Assembly (NCBI RefSeq): GCF_019039055.1
Contig: NZ_JAHOPB010000001.1
Coordinates: 434,001 to 498,000, forward strand
Direction: 5' to 3'
Length of the DNA: 64,000 nucleotides
Source: Reyranella humidisoli
Lineage (GTDB): Bacteria; Pseudomonadota; Alphaproteobacteria; Reyranellales; Reyranellaceae
A program made the position numbers and the translations under genes. The notes below the pieces were generated by a model. The model saw nothing but the letters and a program-made list of their open reading frames with translations, did no database searches and was not told the origin of the DNA. Positions 26,089 through 35,100 of this stretch are shown in pieces (position 1 is the stretch's first letter; each line of letters opens with the position of its first letter).

Positions 26089-27474
26089 CTATTCGCCCGT
26101 GAGGCTATGCTTGGCCATTCTGTAGCGCATGGTATCGCGGCTGATGCCAAGCGCTCGCGCAGCCTTGGAAACATTGCCCTTTGCCTGCTGCAGAGCCACC
26201 TCGATGGTCCGCCTTTCGATTTCGGGCAGGCTCGAGACGCCGTCGACAGGCGGTTGGGCCTCTACGCGTTCCAGCGGCTGCGTGAACTGTACAAGCGCAA
26301 GGTTCGCCACCGTGACGCGCCCGTCGCTCGCCGAAAGAGCGGCCTGCTCCATCGCATTGCGCAACTCCCGCACATTGCCGGGCCAAGCATGGGCGAGCAG
26401 CCGCGCCTCGGCGTCAGGTGCCAGCGTAAATCCCGGCCGGCGATAGCGTCGTGCATGCTGGTCGAGGAAGTGGCGTGCCAGCTGCAGCACGTCGTTTCCG
26501 CGCTGGCGCAGCGGCGGCACCGTCACACCGAGCACGGACAAGCGGAAGAAAAGGTCCGAGCGGAACTTCCCCTCGTTGACGAGCTTTTCGAGCGGACGAT
26601 GTGTTGCCGCGACGAAGCGCAGGTCGACCTGCCGTTCGCGCACGCTGCCGAGCCGCCGGACCGTACGGTCCTCCAGCAGCTTGAGCAACTTGGCCTGCAC
26701 GGCGGCATCGAGGTCGCCGATCTCGTCAAGGAACAGCGTGCCGCCATGCGCCGCTTCGACCAAACCGATGCGTCGCTCGCGCGCGTCCGTAAAGGCCCCC
26801 TTCTCGTGGCCGAACAGCTCCGACTCGAGCAGGTGTGCCGGCAAGGCGGCGCAATTCAGCTCGATGAAGGGCCCCTGCCCTCGCGGCCCTTCGTAGTGCA
26901 GGGCCCGAGCCACCAGTTCCTTGCCGGCGCCGGTTTCCCCCAGGATCAGCACCGGCGGCGGCACGCCGTCGCGGAGGCGCAGGTCCGACTCGAGGATCTG
27001 ACCCAGCCGCTGGTGCAGTTCGCGCATCGCCGGCGACTGCCCCAGCAGGGTGGCCAATCCACCCTGTCGGGCCTCGCGCCCACGGTAATAGGAAAGCGTA
27101 CCCTCCAGCCGTTCCTGGCCCACCGCCTTCTCGATCGCAAGCTTGAGCTCGGACAGCGCGATCGGCTTGGACAGGTAGTCGAACGCACCCGCCTTCATCG
27201 CCTCCACGGCGGTCTGGACCGATCCGTGTCCGGTCAGGACGATCACCTTGGTCGGCTGGCTACGCTCGCAAAGGGACTTCAGCAGTTCGAGCCCGTCTCC
27301 GTCGGGCAGCCCGAGGTCGAGCAACACGAGGTCCGGAGCGAATTCGTCGAGAGCTTTGGTGGCTTCGCGTAACGTCGAGGCGTGGCGCGGCTCGAACCCT
27401 TCGCGCTGCAGGAACCGGTGGATGTTGCGGGCGAGTGTTTCCTCGTCTTCGACCAGAAGTACGCCGTACGCCAT
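26089..27474 (-). CDS. Sigma-54-dependent response regulator (NtrC family)
   Basis: A 461-residue transcription activator. The receiver domain (1-120) has the acidic pair VEDEE and phosphoacceptor Asp53 in [13 protein letters not shown]. The AAA+ domain has Walker [19 protein letters not shown], the sigma-54 contact loop [10 protein letters not shown] (GAFTDA rather than GAFTGA), and Walker [13 protein letters not shown] Fis-type helix-turn-helix closes the protein ([24 protein letters not shown]). The ATG lies 2 bp after the kinase stop, so the pair is one operon. Two matching sigma-54 promoters with paired palindromes upstream occur within 5 kb, and these are the likely targets. Confidence 0.95.
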   Translation of the reverse strand: MAYGVLLVEDEETLARNIHRFLQREGFEPRHASTLREATKALDEFAPDLVLLDLGLPDGDGLELLKSLCERSQPTKVIVLTGHGSVQTAVEAMKAGAFDYLSKPIALSELKLAIEKAVGQERLEGTLSYYRGREARQGGLATLLGQSPAMRELHQRLGQILESDLRLRDGVPPPVLILGETGAGKELVARALHYEGPRGQGPFIELNCAALPAHLLESELFGHEKGAFTDARERRIGLVEAAHGGTLFLDEIGDLDAAVQAKLLKLLEDRTVRRLGSVRERQVDLRFVAATHRPLEKLVNEGKFRSDLFFRLSVLGVTVPPLRQRGNDVLQLARHFLDQHARRYRRPGFTLAPDAEARLLAHAWPGNVRELRNAMEQAALSASDGRVTVANLALVQFTQPLERVEAQPPVDGVSSLPEIERRTIEVALQQAKGNVSKAARALGISRDTMRYRMAKHSLTGE

Positions 27475-27476
27475 GG

Positions 27477-28874
27477 TCAGGCCGCCACGGGAAGCGCAAT
27501 GATGGCGGACGTGCCGCGACCACGCCCCGTGTCGAAGCGCAGGCTGCCGCCGAATCCCTGCACGATGCGCCGGGTCAGTACGAGCCCCAGCCCAGTACCG
27601 CGTGCCTTCGTCGAGTAGAACAGCCGTGGAAGCCCCTTATGCAACGCCGGCGGCAGGCCCGTGCCGCTGTCGATCACCCGAATCTCGACCTGCTTTCCAC
27701 CATCGACCAACATCGTCTCGATCACCAGATCGCCGCCCGAGGGCATGGCCTCGATCGCGTTGAGCACGAGGTTATCGAGCGCGGGCCGCAACGCACCGGG
27801 ATTGCCACGCACCGGCGGCACAGTCCCTGGACGAACGTCGATCTGGACCCCCTGGCGCCCGGCGGCTGCCGCATAATCATCGGCGCTGGCTTTGACCAAA
27901 CGGTTGGCATCGGCCTGACCGCCGGCGATTGCTTCCTCGCGGGCTTGCAGCAGCAGATCGCGGACCCAGCCGTCGAGGCGATCCGACTCGCGCATGATGT
28001 CGGCAAGACACTGGTCGCGCTCCGGATCGTCCTCCATGCGCGCCAGTTCCGCCGAGGAGCGAATCGAGGCCAGCGGGTTGCGCAGGCCGTGAGCCACCGT
28101 CGATGCGATTGCGCCTATTGCAGCCAGCGCCTCCGCCTCTACCAGTTGTTCCTGTTGCTTGGCCATGACCTTGCGGGCGTAGGCGACCACTACGAACAGC
28201 GCGCCGTAAAGCAATGCTGCACCACAGCCGATCACCATCCAGACCAACCGGAGGTCGCGGTCGATCGCCTCGAACAGGTTCTCGGGAAGGCGATAGATCT
28301 CGACGACACCGATCACCTCCGTCCGAGCGGCGTTGCGAACCGGCAGGTAGGCTTCCATGAAGCGGCGGCCGCCTGCACCCGGGGATAGTTCGATGTGTTC
28401 TTCCTTGTGATCACCGACTTCGCCCGACTCGACCACGATGCGCCCCCGAAGCGCCTCCTGCAGTTCGTGGTTTTCCGGGAAACGGCGGCCGATCAATGCG
28501 GCGTCGCTCGACCACAGGACCGTGCCGTCCGTCGAATAGACGTTGGCGCGCACGACGCCGGGCATGCCCGAGACATGTCTGAAAAAGGATTCGAGCGGCT
28601 CCCTGGCGGCCGCCGACTTCGGGTCGACGAAGTACACCCATGTCTCCTCCGCCCGCATGATGCTTTCGACGAAGGCTGCGCTCACGGCTGCATCACGCTC
28701 CAGCGTATTGCGCGTCAGGGCACGGCCCAGCAGCAACGCGCTGCCGCTTCCGAACAGGACGACGCAGATCAGCGAGGTGAGCGCGAACCAGCGCAGCAGG
28801 TCGAACTGGCGGGCAGAGTTTCGCGAAATCTTCAAGACGGGAGAGGGTCCGACCATGGGGGCGTTATACCGCAT
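27477..28874 (-). CDS. Membrane sensor histidine kinase
   Basis: A 465-residue kinase partnered with the sigma-54 regulator. One transmembrane helix at about residues 30-50 and a second ([24 protein letters not shown]) enclose a periplasmic sensor of about 170 residues. The H-box is [23 protein letters not shown] (HisKA type), the N-box [16 protein letters not shown], and the G boxes [13 protein letters not shown] and [13 protein letters not shown]. The start may be the ATG at 28874 or 28856; neither has a strong ribosome binding site. It lies 90 bp behind a small secreted peptide gene across a stem-loop, with no promoter seen, so read-through from the peptide promoter is probable. Confidence 0.93.
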   Translation of the reverse strand: MRYNAPMVGPSPVLKISRNSARQFDLLRWFALTSLICVVLFGSGSALLLGRALTRNTLERDAAVSAAFVESIMRAEETWVYFVDPKSAAAREPLESFFRHVSGMPGVVRANVYSTDGTVLWSSDAALIGRRFPENHELQEALRGRIVVESGEVGDHKEEHIELSPGAGGRRFMEAYLPVRNAARTEVIGVVEIYRLPENLFEAIDRDLRLVWMVIGCGAALLYGALFVVVAYARKVMAKQQEQLVEAEALAAIGAIASTVAHGLRNPLASIRSSAELARMEDDPERDQCLADIMRESDRLDGWVRDLLLQAREEAIAGGQADANRLVKASADDYAAAAGRQGVQIDVRPGTVPPVRGNPGALRPALDNLVLNAIEAMPSGGDLVIETMLVDGGKQVEIRVIDSGTGLPPALHKGLPRLFYSTKARGTGLGLVLTRRIVQGFGGSLRFDTGRGRGTSAIIALPVAA

Positions 28875-28923
28875 TGGTGCTCGATGGAACGCCCGACGGG
28901 CTGCAGCCGCCCGCCGCGAAGGG

Positions 28924-28952
28924 GACCGGACCCGGCGAAGCCTGGTCCGGTC
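28924..28952 (-). terminator. Strong stem-loop after small peptide gene (copy 2)
   Basis: GACCGGACC pairs with GGTCCGGTC, followed inward by one mismatch and a GGC/GCC stem with a GAA loop. It lies 12 bp after the peptide stop and before the kinase gene. There is no U-run on the minus strand, so it is more likely a partial terminator or mRNA 3'-end stabiliser than a full stop. The core CCGGACC(CGG) is shared with the hairpin behind the paralogous peptide gene. Confidence 0.65.
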
Positions 28953-28963
28953 GGGTTCGCAGC

Positions 28964-29176
28964 TTACGGACGGCCACGATCGCGACCGCGACGGGAACCG
29001 CCTTCGCGTACCAGCACAAGCCCTTCGTCGACATTGCCGGGCGCGTCGATCGCCGGAGCCTTGGCTTCGTCCGCCGCGACCGTGGGGGCGACCGCCGGCT
29101 GGAAAGTGGGAGCGGCGAAGGCAACGGCCGGTAGGGTGGCGGCGACGAGCGTGGCAAGCAGGGTGGACTTCATCAT
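28964..29176 (-). CDS. Small secreted Arg/Gly-tailed peptide (copy 2)
   Basis: A 70-residue protein starting MMKSTLLATLVAATLPAV with a signal peptide probably cut in AFA/APTF, leaving about 49 residues. The mature part starts APTFQPAV, has an acidic/Ala-rich middle and a highly charged tail LVLVREGGSRRGRDRGRP. The paralogue at 31635-31856 has the same design. GGAGAG precedes the double ATG. A -24/-12 promoter lies 52 bp upstream and paired palindromes lie about 140-178 bp upstream. I do not know the family. The tail could bind RNA, lipid A phosphate or an acidic ligand, but this is speculation. Its position between a TonB receptor and the two-component genes suggests a role as ligand carrier, signal or accessory lid. 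Confidence 0.82.
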   Translation of the reverse strand: MMKSTLLATLVAATLPAVAFAAPTFQPAVAPTVAADEAKAPAIDAPGNVDEGLVLVREGGSRRGRDRGRP

Positions 29177-29192
29177 TACGTTTCTCTCCGTG

Positions 29193-29221
29193 TTGGGCGG
29201 ATGCCTGGGGCATCCGCCCAA
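29193..29221 (-). other. 5' stem-loop at predicted transcript start (copy 2)
   Basis: A perfect 13-bp stem (TTGGGCGGATGCC paired with GGCATCCGCCCAA) with a 3-nt loop. It begins within a few bases of the transcript start predicted from the -12 element and ends 16 bp before the start codon. It could protect the 5' end of the mRNA or control access to the ribosome binding site. Confidence 0.65.
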
Positions 29222-29227
29222 CCAGAT

Positions 29228-29243
29228 TGCGAGCGGCGTGCCA
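29228..29243 (-). promoter_or_regulatory. Sigma-54 promoter (-24/-12), copy 2
   Basis: On the minus strand the sequence reads TGGCACG-CCGC-TCGCA. It matches the sigma-54 consensus TGGCACG-N4-TTGCW at all but one position and has the invariant GG and GC with correct spacing. It lies 52 bp ahead of the peptide gene start. The nearest palindrome pair is 73 bp further upstream. Confidence 0.82.
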
Positions 29244-29315
29244 CCCATGCCGTAAGCGCTAACCATCTGAATACAAAGGAAATCCGGGAATACGTGGACT
29301 TTCGACGACGGAGGA

Positions 29316-29354
29316 GTGGGGGATTTGCCCCACCCACTTGGGTCTATTGGCCCA
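29316..29354. promoter_or_regulatory. Paired palindromes, probable enhancer sites of the sigma-54 regulator (copy 2)
   Basis: Two dyads separated by 5 bp: GTGGGGGATTTGCCCCAC at 29316-29333 and TGGGTCTATTGGCCCA at 29339-29354 (plus strand). The same pair, with the same 5-bp gap and nearly the same distance (73 vs 74 bp) to a -24/-12 element, occurs at 31994-32032. Enhancer-binding proteins commonly bind such dyads about 100-150 bp upstream of the transcript start. Confidence 0.75.
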
Positions 29355-29370
29355 TTCTCGCGAAGACGCC

Positions 29371-31509
29371 TTAGAAATTCTGCGACAGGGTAAGGAAGAA
29401 TGCGCGTCTCATGCCGTACTGCGGCGCACCGACGCCGACCCCTGCTCCGGTCCGCAACTGGTATTGATTATCGGTAACGTTCAGAAGATCGAACCGCAGC
29501 CGCGTCGATCTCTTCTCGAGGATCGGAATCGACTGGGTGATCGACAGGTTGAGGGTGGCATAGCCCGGCAGTGACGTGTCGTTGGGTGTCGTCACGGTGG
29601 TCCGAAGGCCACTCCCGAGGATCAGGTCGGCGGCGAGCCGGGTTGCGTGGTCGGTCTTGTAGCCGAAGGCATATGAAATGCCGGCCGAACCGGAAAGGCC
29701 CTGGTCATGATCGGCAGGAATCCAGTTGAGGGCGATGTAGTCGAGTTCCGCCGGGCTCGCATTGAACTGGGCCGAGTTGAACCCGATGACGGAAACGCGA
29801 GACCAGGCGAGATTGGCATAGAGTGACCACGGCCCCTCGTCATAGCTGGCGAAGACCTCGAAACCTCTCGCTTGCGCGTATGCATAGTTGAAGGCGGTCA
29901 TCAGCACGGGTGCCCCGAACTGCCCCTCATCCACGTAGTTCTGCGCGAACTTGTAGTAGGCGCTGAACCCGAGTGCGAGATGAGGCAGCGGCTTCGCTGT
30001 CAGGCCGAAATCGATATAGTCCGAGCGCTCGGCGCGCACCGGGTCGTTCAGAGTCACCAAAGGCTCCACCGTCGTCCCCGCACGGGATGCGAGCGATCCT
30101 GCCGTCACAAAACCAAGCGGCGGCGGAACGAAGTATCTTGCGTATCCTGCGCGCACTGAGACCGAAGGAACCGGTTCCCAAACCACGTTGACGCGAGGAC
30201 TGAGCTGGTTCTCGCTCGTCATTCCGGACACCGCATCGAAGCGCAGCCCCCAGTTGACGGTCAGCGACGGCAAGGCGCGCCACTCGTGCTGCAGATAGAC
30301 GCTGTAGGTCCAGGCCGTCAGGTCGGAGTAGTCGAAGATGCCGACTGGTTGTCCACCCGGCACAAGACCGCCGGCGCCGGGGACGAGAGGCAAGACGTTG
30401 GCCCAGGTCGTACTGTTCACCTGCTCGCGTTGCACAAGGTAGCCTCCGCGCAGCGTGTGCCCTTCGGCCAGTTTCCAGCTGGCGTCGCCCTGCAGGCCAG
30501 CAGCGACTCCCTGTCGGACCGCCCATGGGGCAAAGCCATTGTAGAGGAGGTCGCCGATCGGGTCCGGCTCATAGGCCAGGCTGGAGTAACGAGCGAACGC
30601 AGACACTTGGAAATTGACGTCCCGATATGTCTTCTGCAGCGAAGCGATCCCGAAGTAGGTCGATTCAGATTGCTGCTGATCGAGCAGCGTGCTGTCCCAG
30701 GACGAAATGCCGTTGACGGTGAAGGCGGGAACCTGAAATGGCAGATTGGGGATCTGGAATCGGGCGGCGGCTCCTCCACCGATGAAGCTAAGGCGCGTCT
30801 GCTCGTCGATGATCCCGGTAACCTTCGTCAGCGCGTACCACTGCTTGGTATCGTCGTGGAGCGGCTGGTAGGATGCCGTCGGGTTCTCCATGCCGATGCT
30901 GTTGCTGGTGAACTGGCCAACGGCAAAGAAATCGACCGAACCCGAGCGCCCTCCGTACTGCAGGACGGGCTGTATCCAGTTGTATGATCCCGTCATCACC
31001 GCCGCTTCGGTACCGGGATCGGTCGTTCCCGACCGAACACCGATGTCGACCACCCCGGCCGTCGTCAGGCCGTACTGGGCCGGCAAGGCGCCGGTGAGCA
31101 GAGACAGGGTGTCCGTGAAGCGTGCACTGAACACCTGGGTGAAGGCCGACAATCCCTCCGGCAGTTGAACGCCGTCGAACCGGTATTGGAGGTTGCTGTG
31201 GTCGCCGCGGACGTGGATGCGGCCGAAACCGTCCTGAACCACGCCGGGCGCACGGAGCAGCACCTGGCCGAGAGGTGCGTTCTCCCCCTGGGGAATGTTC
31301 TCGATGTTCTGGCGTGTGAAGCCGTACCGCGTGGCCCCGAGGTCCGGCATGATCGCGGCGCGATCCTGATCGAGGCGGCTCGCTGTAACCTGGATCTCGG
31401 GCATGGTGCCGCGAGGCGATCCACTGGGTATTGCCGTCTGGGCTCCTGCAGGCACCGCACACAGGCAAATACCTGCCCAAGCCGCGAGGCGCGTCGACCG
31501 ACAGAGCAT
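29371..31509 (-). CDS. TonB-dependent outer-membrane receptor
   Basis: A 712-residue ligand-gated outer-membrane transporter. A signal peptide (LAAWAGICLCAVPAGAQ) is followed by a possible TonB box in EIQVTASRL. The plug domain covers about residues 35-165 (IENIPQGENAPLGQVLLRAPGVV, RIHVRGDHSNLQYRFDGVQLPEG, PAQYGLTTAGVVDIGVRSGT), and the 22-strand barrel ends in SQNF with the terminal Phe expected for BAM recognition. There is no N-terminal signalling extension. It lies 126 bp behind a small secreted peptide gene with a stem-loop between, so it is probably driven by the same sigma-54 promoter. The ligand is unknown; siderophore, cobalamin and saccharide receptors share this architecture. Confidence 0.93.
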   Translation of the reverse strand: MLCRSTRLAAWAGICLCAVPAGAQTAIPSGSPRGTMPEIQVTASRLDQDRAAIMPDLGATRYGFTRQNIENIPQGENAPLGQVLLRAPGVVQDGFGRIHVRGDHSNLQYRFDGVQLPEGLSAFTQVFSARFTDTLSLLTGALPAQYGLTTAGVVDIGVRSGTTDPGTEAAVMTGSYNWIQPVLQYGGRSGSVDFFAVGQFTSNSIGMENPTASYQPLHDDTKQWYALTKVTGIIDEQTRLSFIGGGAAARFQIPNLPFQVPAFTVNGISSWDSTLLDQQQSESTYFGIASLQKTYRDVNFQVSAFARYSSLAYEPDPIGDLLYNGFAPWAVRQGVAAGLQGDASWKLAEGHTLRGGYLVQREQVNSTTWANVLPLVPGAGGLVPGGQPVGIFDYSDLTAWTYSVYLQHEWRALPSLTVNWGLRFDAVSGMTSENQLSPRVNVVWEPVPSVSVRAGYARYFVPPPLGFVTAGSLASRAGTTVEPLVTLNDPVRAERSDYIDFGLTAKPLPHLALGFSAYYKFAQNYVDEGQFGAPVLMTAFNYAYAQARGFEVFASYDEGPWSLYANLAWSRVSVIGFNSAQFNASPAELDYIALNWIPADHDQGLSGSAGISYAFGYKTDHATRLAADLILGSGLRTTVTTPNDTSLPGYATLNLSITQSIPILEKRSTRLRFDLLNVTDNQYQLRTGAGVGVGAPQYGMRRAFFLTLSQNF

Positions 31510-31595
31510 TCACTTCCCAAATGGCATTTGGCTTGAGCCGCTTTCCGGCCCTTAGGGCGCCGGGCGAGTCGACGCTCGCGTCGCCGTCCCGAGAC

Positions 31596-31622
31596 GCCGG
31601 ACCCGGATGCACCGGGTCCGGC
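31596..31622 (-). terminator. Strong stem-loop between peptide gene and TonB receptor (copy 1)
   Basis: A perfect 11-bp stem, GCCGGACCCGG paired with CCGGGTCCGGC, around a 5-nt loop. It starts 12 bp after the peptide stop codon. No U-run follows on the minus strand, so partial read-through into the receptor gene is likely. The core CCGGACCCGG is shared with the hairpin behind the other peptide gene. This would yield much more peptide mRNA than receptor mRNA. Confidence 0.68.
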
Positions 31623-31634
31623 ATTCCGGACTAA

Positions 31635-31856
31635 CTACGGCCGACGGCGGCCGCGGTCGCGATCGCGGCCACGTCCGTTGCGCGACTCGGCCTCGCGAAC
31701 GGTGACCAGCGGGTTGGTGTCCTGCGACGGCTCGACGGTCGCGGCCTGCTCGGCCGGGGCGAGAGCCTCGACGGAGGGCTGAAACGTCGGCGCAGCGAAA
31801 GCCAGAGCGGGCAACGAGACGGCGGCGAGTACGCCGAGAATGGTCGACTTCATCAT
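31635..31856 (-). CDS. Small secreted Arg/Gly-tailed peptide (copy 1)
   Basis: A 73-residue paralogue of the peptide at 28964-29176. It begins MMKSTILGVLAAVSLPAL, has a probable cleavage in AFA/APTF, keeps the APTFQPSV motif, has an Ala/Glu-rich middle, and ends with LVTVREAESRNGRGRDRDR and a basic GRRRP tail. About 52 residues remain after cleavage. The start is preceded by AAGGAGG. It is the first gene of the transcript leading to the TonB receptor. No Cys and no recognisable modification-leader motif were seen. Family unknown to me. Confidence 0.82.
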   Translation of the reverse strand: MMKSTILGVLAAVSLPALAFAAPTFQPSVEALAPAEQAATVEPSQDTNPLVTVREAESRNGRGRDRDRGRRRP

Positions 31857-31876
31857 GAGCTTACCTCCTTGGTTGC

Positions 31877-31893
31877 GGACGCTTTAAGCGCCC
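31877..31893 (-). other. 5' stem-loop at predicted transcript start (copy 1)
   Basis: An 8-bp stem containing one G-U pair (minus strand GGGCGCTT paired with AAGCGTCC). It lies right at the predicted transcript start and 20 bp before the start codon. This corresponds in position to the 5' stem-loop of the paralogous gene although the sequence differs, so the structure rather than the sequence is kept. Confidence 0.5.
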
Positions 31894-31904
31894 ATCCGAC
31901 ACAT

Positions 31905-31920
31905 CGCCAAAGCCGTGCCA
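31905..31920 (-). promoter_or_regulatory. Sigma-54 promoter (-24/-12), copy 1
   Basis: On the minus strand the sequence reads TGGCACG-GCTT-TGGCG. The -24 element is perfect, and the -12 element keeps the invariant GC but departs at two other positions. It is 49 bp ahead of the peptide start, against 52 bp in the other copy. The palindrome pair is 74 bp upstream. Confidence 0.75.
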
Positions 31921-31993
31921 CTGTGCCAAAGAGGATCAACTCATTGATTCAACGTGATTTTATGAAGCCCCTCGCAGACAGCTCCAACTGGCG

Positions 31994-32032
31994 ATGGGGT
32001 ATTTGCCCCACCCAACTGGGTGATCTAACCCA
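31994..32032. promoter_or_regulatory. Paired palindromes, probable enhancer sites of the sigma-54 regulator (copy 1)
   Basis: Dyads ATGGGGTATTTGCCCCAC (31994-32011) and TGGGTGATCTAACCCA (32017-32032), 5 bp apart. The first shares ATTTGCCCCACCCA with the copy upstream of the other peptide gene. The order and spacing relative to the sigma-54 promoter are preserved, which argues for a functional operator pair and not chance. Confidence 0.75.
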
Positions 32033-32127
32033 TCACCTGCCCCGAAACTCCAGCAACTATCGATTGGCCCGAACAAAGCGCTCGTTTCCCTCCGCGTGAA
32101 CATTCACGTGGAAGAAGACCGAGAGGT

Positions 32128-35100
32128 TCACTTGCCGCGGATGCTCATGGTCGGGGCCGAGACCGGGCCGCTGACCGTCATCACATAGTCCGTCGCGCCG
32201 TTCGAGCCGGCGTCGAGCGCGATGGTCGTCTCCGTCGTCGCAGAAGTCAGGTTGGTGCGGCTGTCGATACGCGCCGTCGCATTCGGGCCCTTCACCGCGT
32301 GGTTCTGCAGCTGGATCTCGCCGTTCGAAAGCGTGATGTCGCCTTCGATCGAACTCTGCGCATTGATGAACCCCGAGAGGACCGCCGAGTTGAACCCCAT
32401 CTCGGTGCTGAAGATGCTGCCGACGCCCGTTGCGAACGAGGCGAGGCCCAGCGATCCCTTGGTGACCGACGGGTAGACGACGCCGGACAGATGGCCCTGG
32501 CCCGTCAACGAATCGCGAATCTGCTCGGGTGAATTGCCCTGGCCCTGCAGCGCGATCTTCATGACGTTGATCTTGCCGTCGATCGCCACCGTCAGATTGT
32601 CGTTGCCGAAGACGTTCTGGCCCGCCGTGCCGCGCAGCATCTCGCCGACATAGATGCCCTGCAAGGTGCCCGCGACGTCGACCGTCATCGTGTCCTTCGA
32701 CGCATCGATCGTACCGCCGAAATCGACGGCGCCGCTGTAGAACTGACCGGTGAGCTTCGACACCTTCACGACGCCGTTCTTCAGGGTCGCGTCCATGTCG
32801 GCATACGTCACCTTGAGGGACCCGAACTCGATCGCGCTGGTTTCGAGATTCAGGGTCGCATCGAAAGCGCGCAGGGCCGAGAGATCGATCTGCTTGCCGG
32901 CGGCTGCGCGGGGCGCGCGGGCCGGCAGCGGCACGGAAGCAGCGTTCGGTCCAGCCGGTGCCGCCGGCAGCGCCGGCGTGGGCACGGCGGTCGCCGGCGC
33001 GTCGGTGACTCCCAGCCAATCGTCGAGGTCCAGCGTTCCGGGGATGCGCAGGTTGGCGGTGAAGTTGGGGCGTTGCCCCAGCGCAGCGTCGATGCGGCCC
33101 GCCATCTGCGTGCCCATCGCCGTGAGTTTACCGTCGAAGGCGGCGCGCTGCTCGTTGCCCTTGAACGCGCCTTCCGCCGCCAGAGCGCCCAGCCCTTCCT
33201 GCGAGCGGCCGGTGGCGACCGAGACGAGCCGGCTCGCATCCTGGGCCTGCACGCTGAAATTCGAGAGGTCGAAGGCGAACTTGTCGCCCAGCACCAGCGA
33301 GCCCGTGGCACGCACCGTCGCGCCAGCCGCGGTAACGGAGGCGTTGCGCAGGTTCAACGCTTCCATCGTGCCGGCGACGTTGCCCCCTGCCGTCGACGCG
33401 CCCAGCTTGCCGTTCAGGAACTTCGGCAGGCCGGCATAGACCAGCAGCTTGTCGGTGTCGGGCATGGTCGCGTTGAAGGTGACGTCGAAGCGCGGCACCG
33501 TGCCGAAGTCGGCGACCTGGCCCTTGAAGTCGAACTTGGCACCCAGCACGTCTGCCAGCTTGAGGCCGTTCACCTTGAGCAGATTGCCCTGGATGGCGAG
33601 ATCGGCATCGATTCCGCTCAACGTCTCGCCGCGGAACAGGAGCTTGGCCACCTTCGCCTTGAGGCCGAGGACCGGCAGCGTCTTGTCGGGAGGAGCCGCT
33701 GCGGCGGGCGCGGTGAGCACCGGCGCGGTCGCCGTCGTCACCGCCGCCGGCAACACGGACGAGAGCGTCGCGGCGTCCTTCGGCTGCGGCAGGTAGGCGT
33801 CGAGATCGAAGCGATCGAGTTGCACCGAGGTCGCCAGGGTCAGCGGCACGCCGAACGCGATGCTGCCGCTGCCGGTCGCGCGCTGGCCGTCGAGATCCAT
33901 GCCGAGATCGGAGATCTGCAGGCTGTTGGCCGTCGAGGCGACCTTGCCCTTGATCGTCAGCGACTGGAGCTTGCCGGCGGGAATGCCCGACGTGTCGATC
34001 TCCAGCCAGGCCAGCGTCTCGCGCAGGTGCGTGCCGGTGAGGCTGAATTCGCCGGCCGACTGGATGGGGTTGGCGGCAGGCTTGGCGCCCGCATCGGCCG
34101 CCGCCGCCGGGGCGGCACTGGCCTGCAGCACCATCTCGCCGGGCAGGATGGCGCTGAAGCGGGGCACGGCGATCACGCCCTTCCGGATCTCCACCGCCAG
34201 CGCCACGTCGCGCATCGTGCCCTTACGATAGGTGACTTCCTTGGCGTCGATCGAGAATACGACGGTGAAGGCCGGCGGGAACGGCGACAGCGAGGCCGGG
34301 GCCGCGGGAGTCGCCGCGGGTGCCTTGGCCGGGGCTGCCGGGCCGGTCGCGGGCTTGGCCGCCTGATTGGCAGGCGGTTGCGCCGCAGGATTGGCGGGCG
34401 GCGCGGCATTCGGCTTGGCACCGGCCGCCGGCGGCGCGGCGGGCGCCGTCGCGACGGAACCGGCGGCCGGAGGCTTGGGGGGTGCCGCAGCGGTCGGGGC
34501 CGCAGGAGGCGCGGGAACCGCCGCCGCGGGCGGCTTGGTCGTGGCGTTTGCGGGAGGTGCCGTGCCCGCCGGGGTGACGGGTGCGGGCTTGGCCCCGGCC
34601 GCTGGCGGCGCGGCAGGCTGGGCCGCGGGCTTGGCGGGCGCGGCAGCCCCAGCCGGTGCCGCAGCCCCCGCCAGTGCGGCAGGCGGCTTGGGCGTCGCCT
34701 CGGTCGCGCCGGGTTTGGCGGGCGTCGCGGGCGGGGCCGGCGCGACGGGCGCGGCCGTCTTCGGCTTGAAGGCATCGGGATTGGACAGCAGCGCAATCCA
34801 CTTCCCGGCATCTAGTTTCGCCATCGACAGCCGGCTTTCGAGCGACGGATTGGCGCCGCCCGTCAGCACGACGTTGCCCGATACGGTCTCGTCGGCCATC
34901 GACATCTTGAAGTTCGTCAGCGCCACCCTCTCGGCCGACAGGTCGATGTCGCCATCGAACGCGAACTGGCCGATGACCGACGCGTCGAACGCCGGCGGCT
35001 CCTGGCCGCCCGCCCGGACCAGTGTGGCGATGAAGTCGGTCAGGCCGGCAGTCGAGAGCGAAACCTTGCCCTTCACGTCGGCGTCGACGGCGATGCGGCT

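Noticed and set aside
29371-31509. TonB receptor as a FecA-type transducer
   Set aside because: There is no N-terminal signalling extension and no sigma/anti-sigma pair nearby; the linked regulation is a two-component system.
31921-31937. A second TGGCAC motif just upstream of the copy-1 sigma-54 promoter
   Set aside because: No GC dinucleotide stands at the required -12 spacing behind it, so it is not counted as a promoter.
33073-34815. A 580-codon plus-strand open frame rich in Gly and Arg opposite the AsmA gene
   Set aside because: It is the complement of the Pro/Ala-rich linker and of biased codons in a well-supported gene; its translation has no domain and an unnatural composition.
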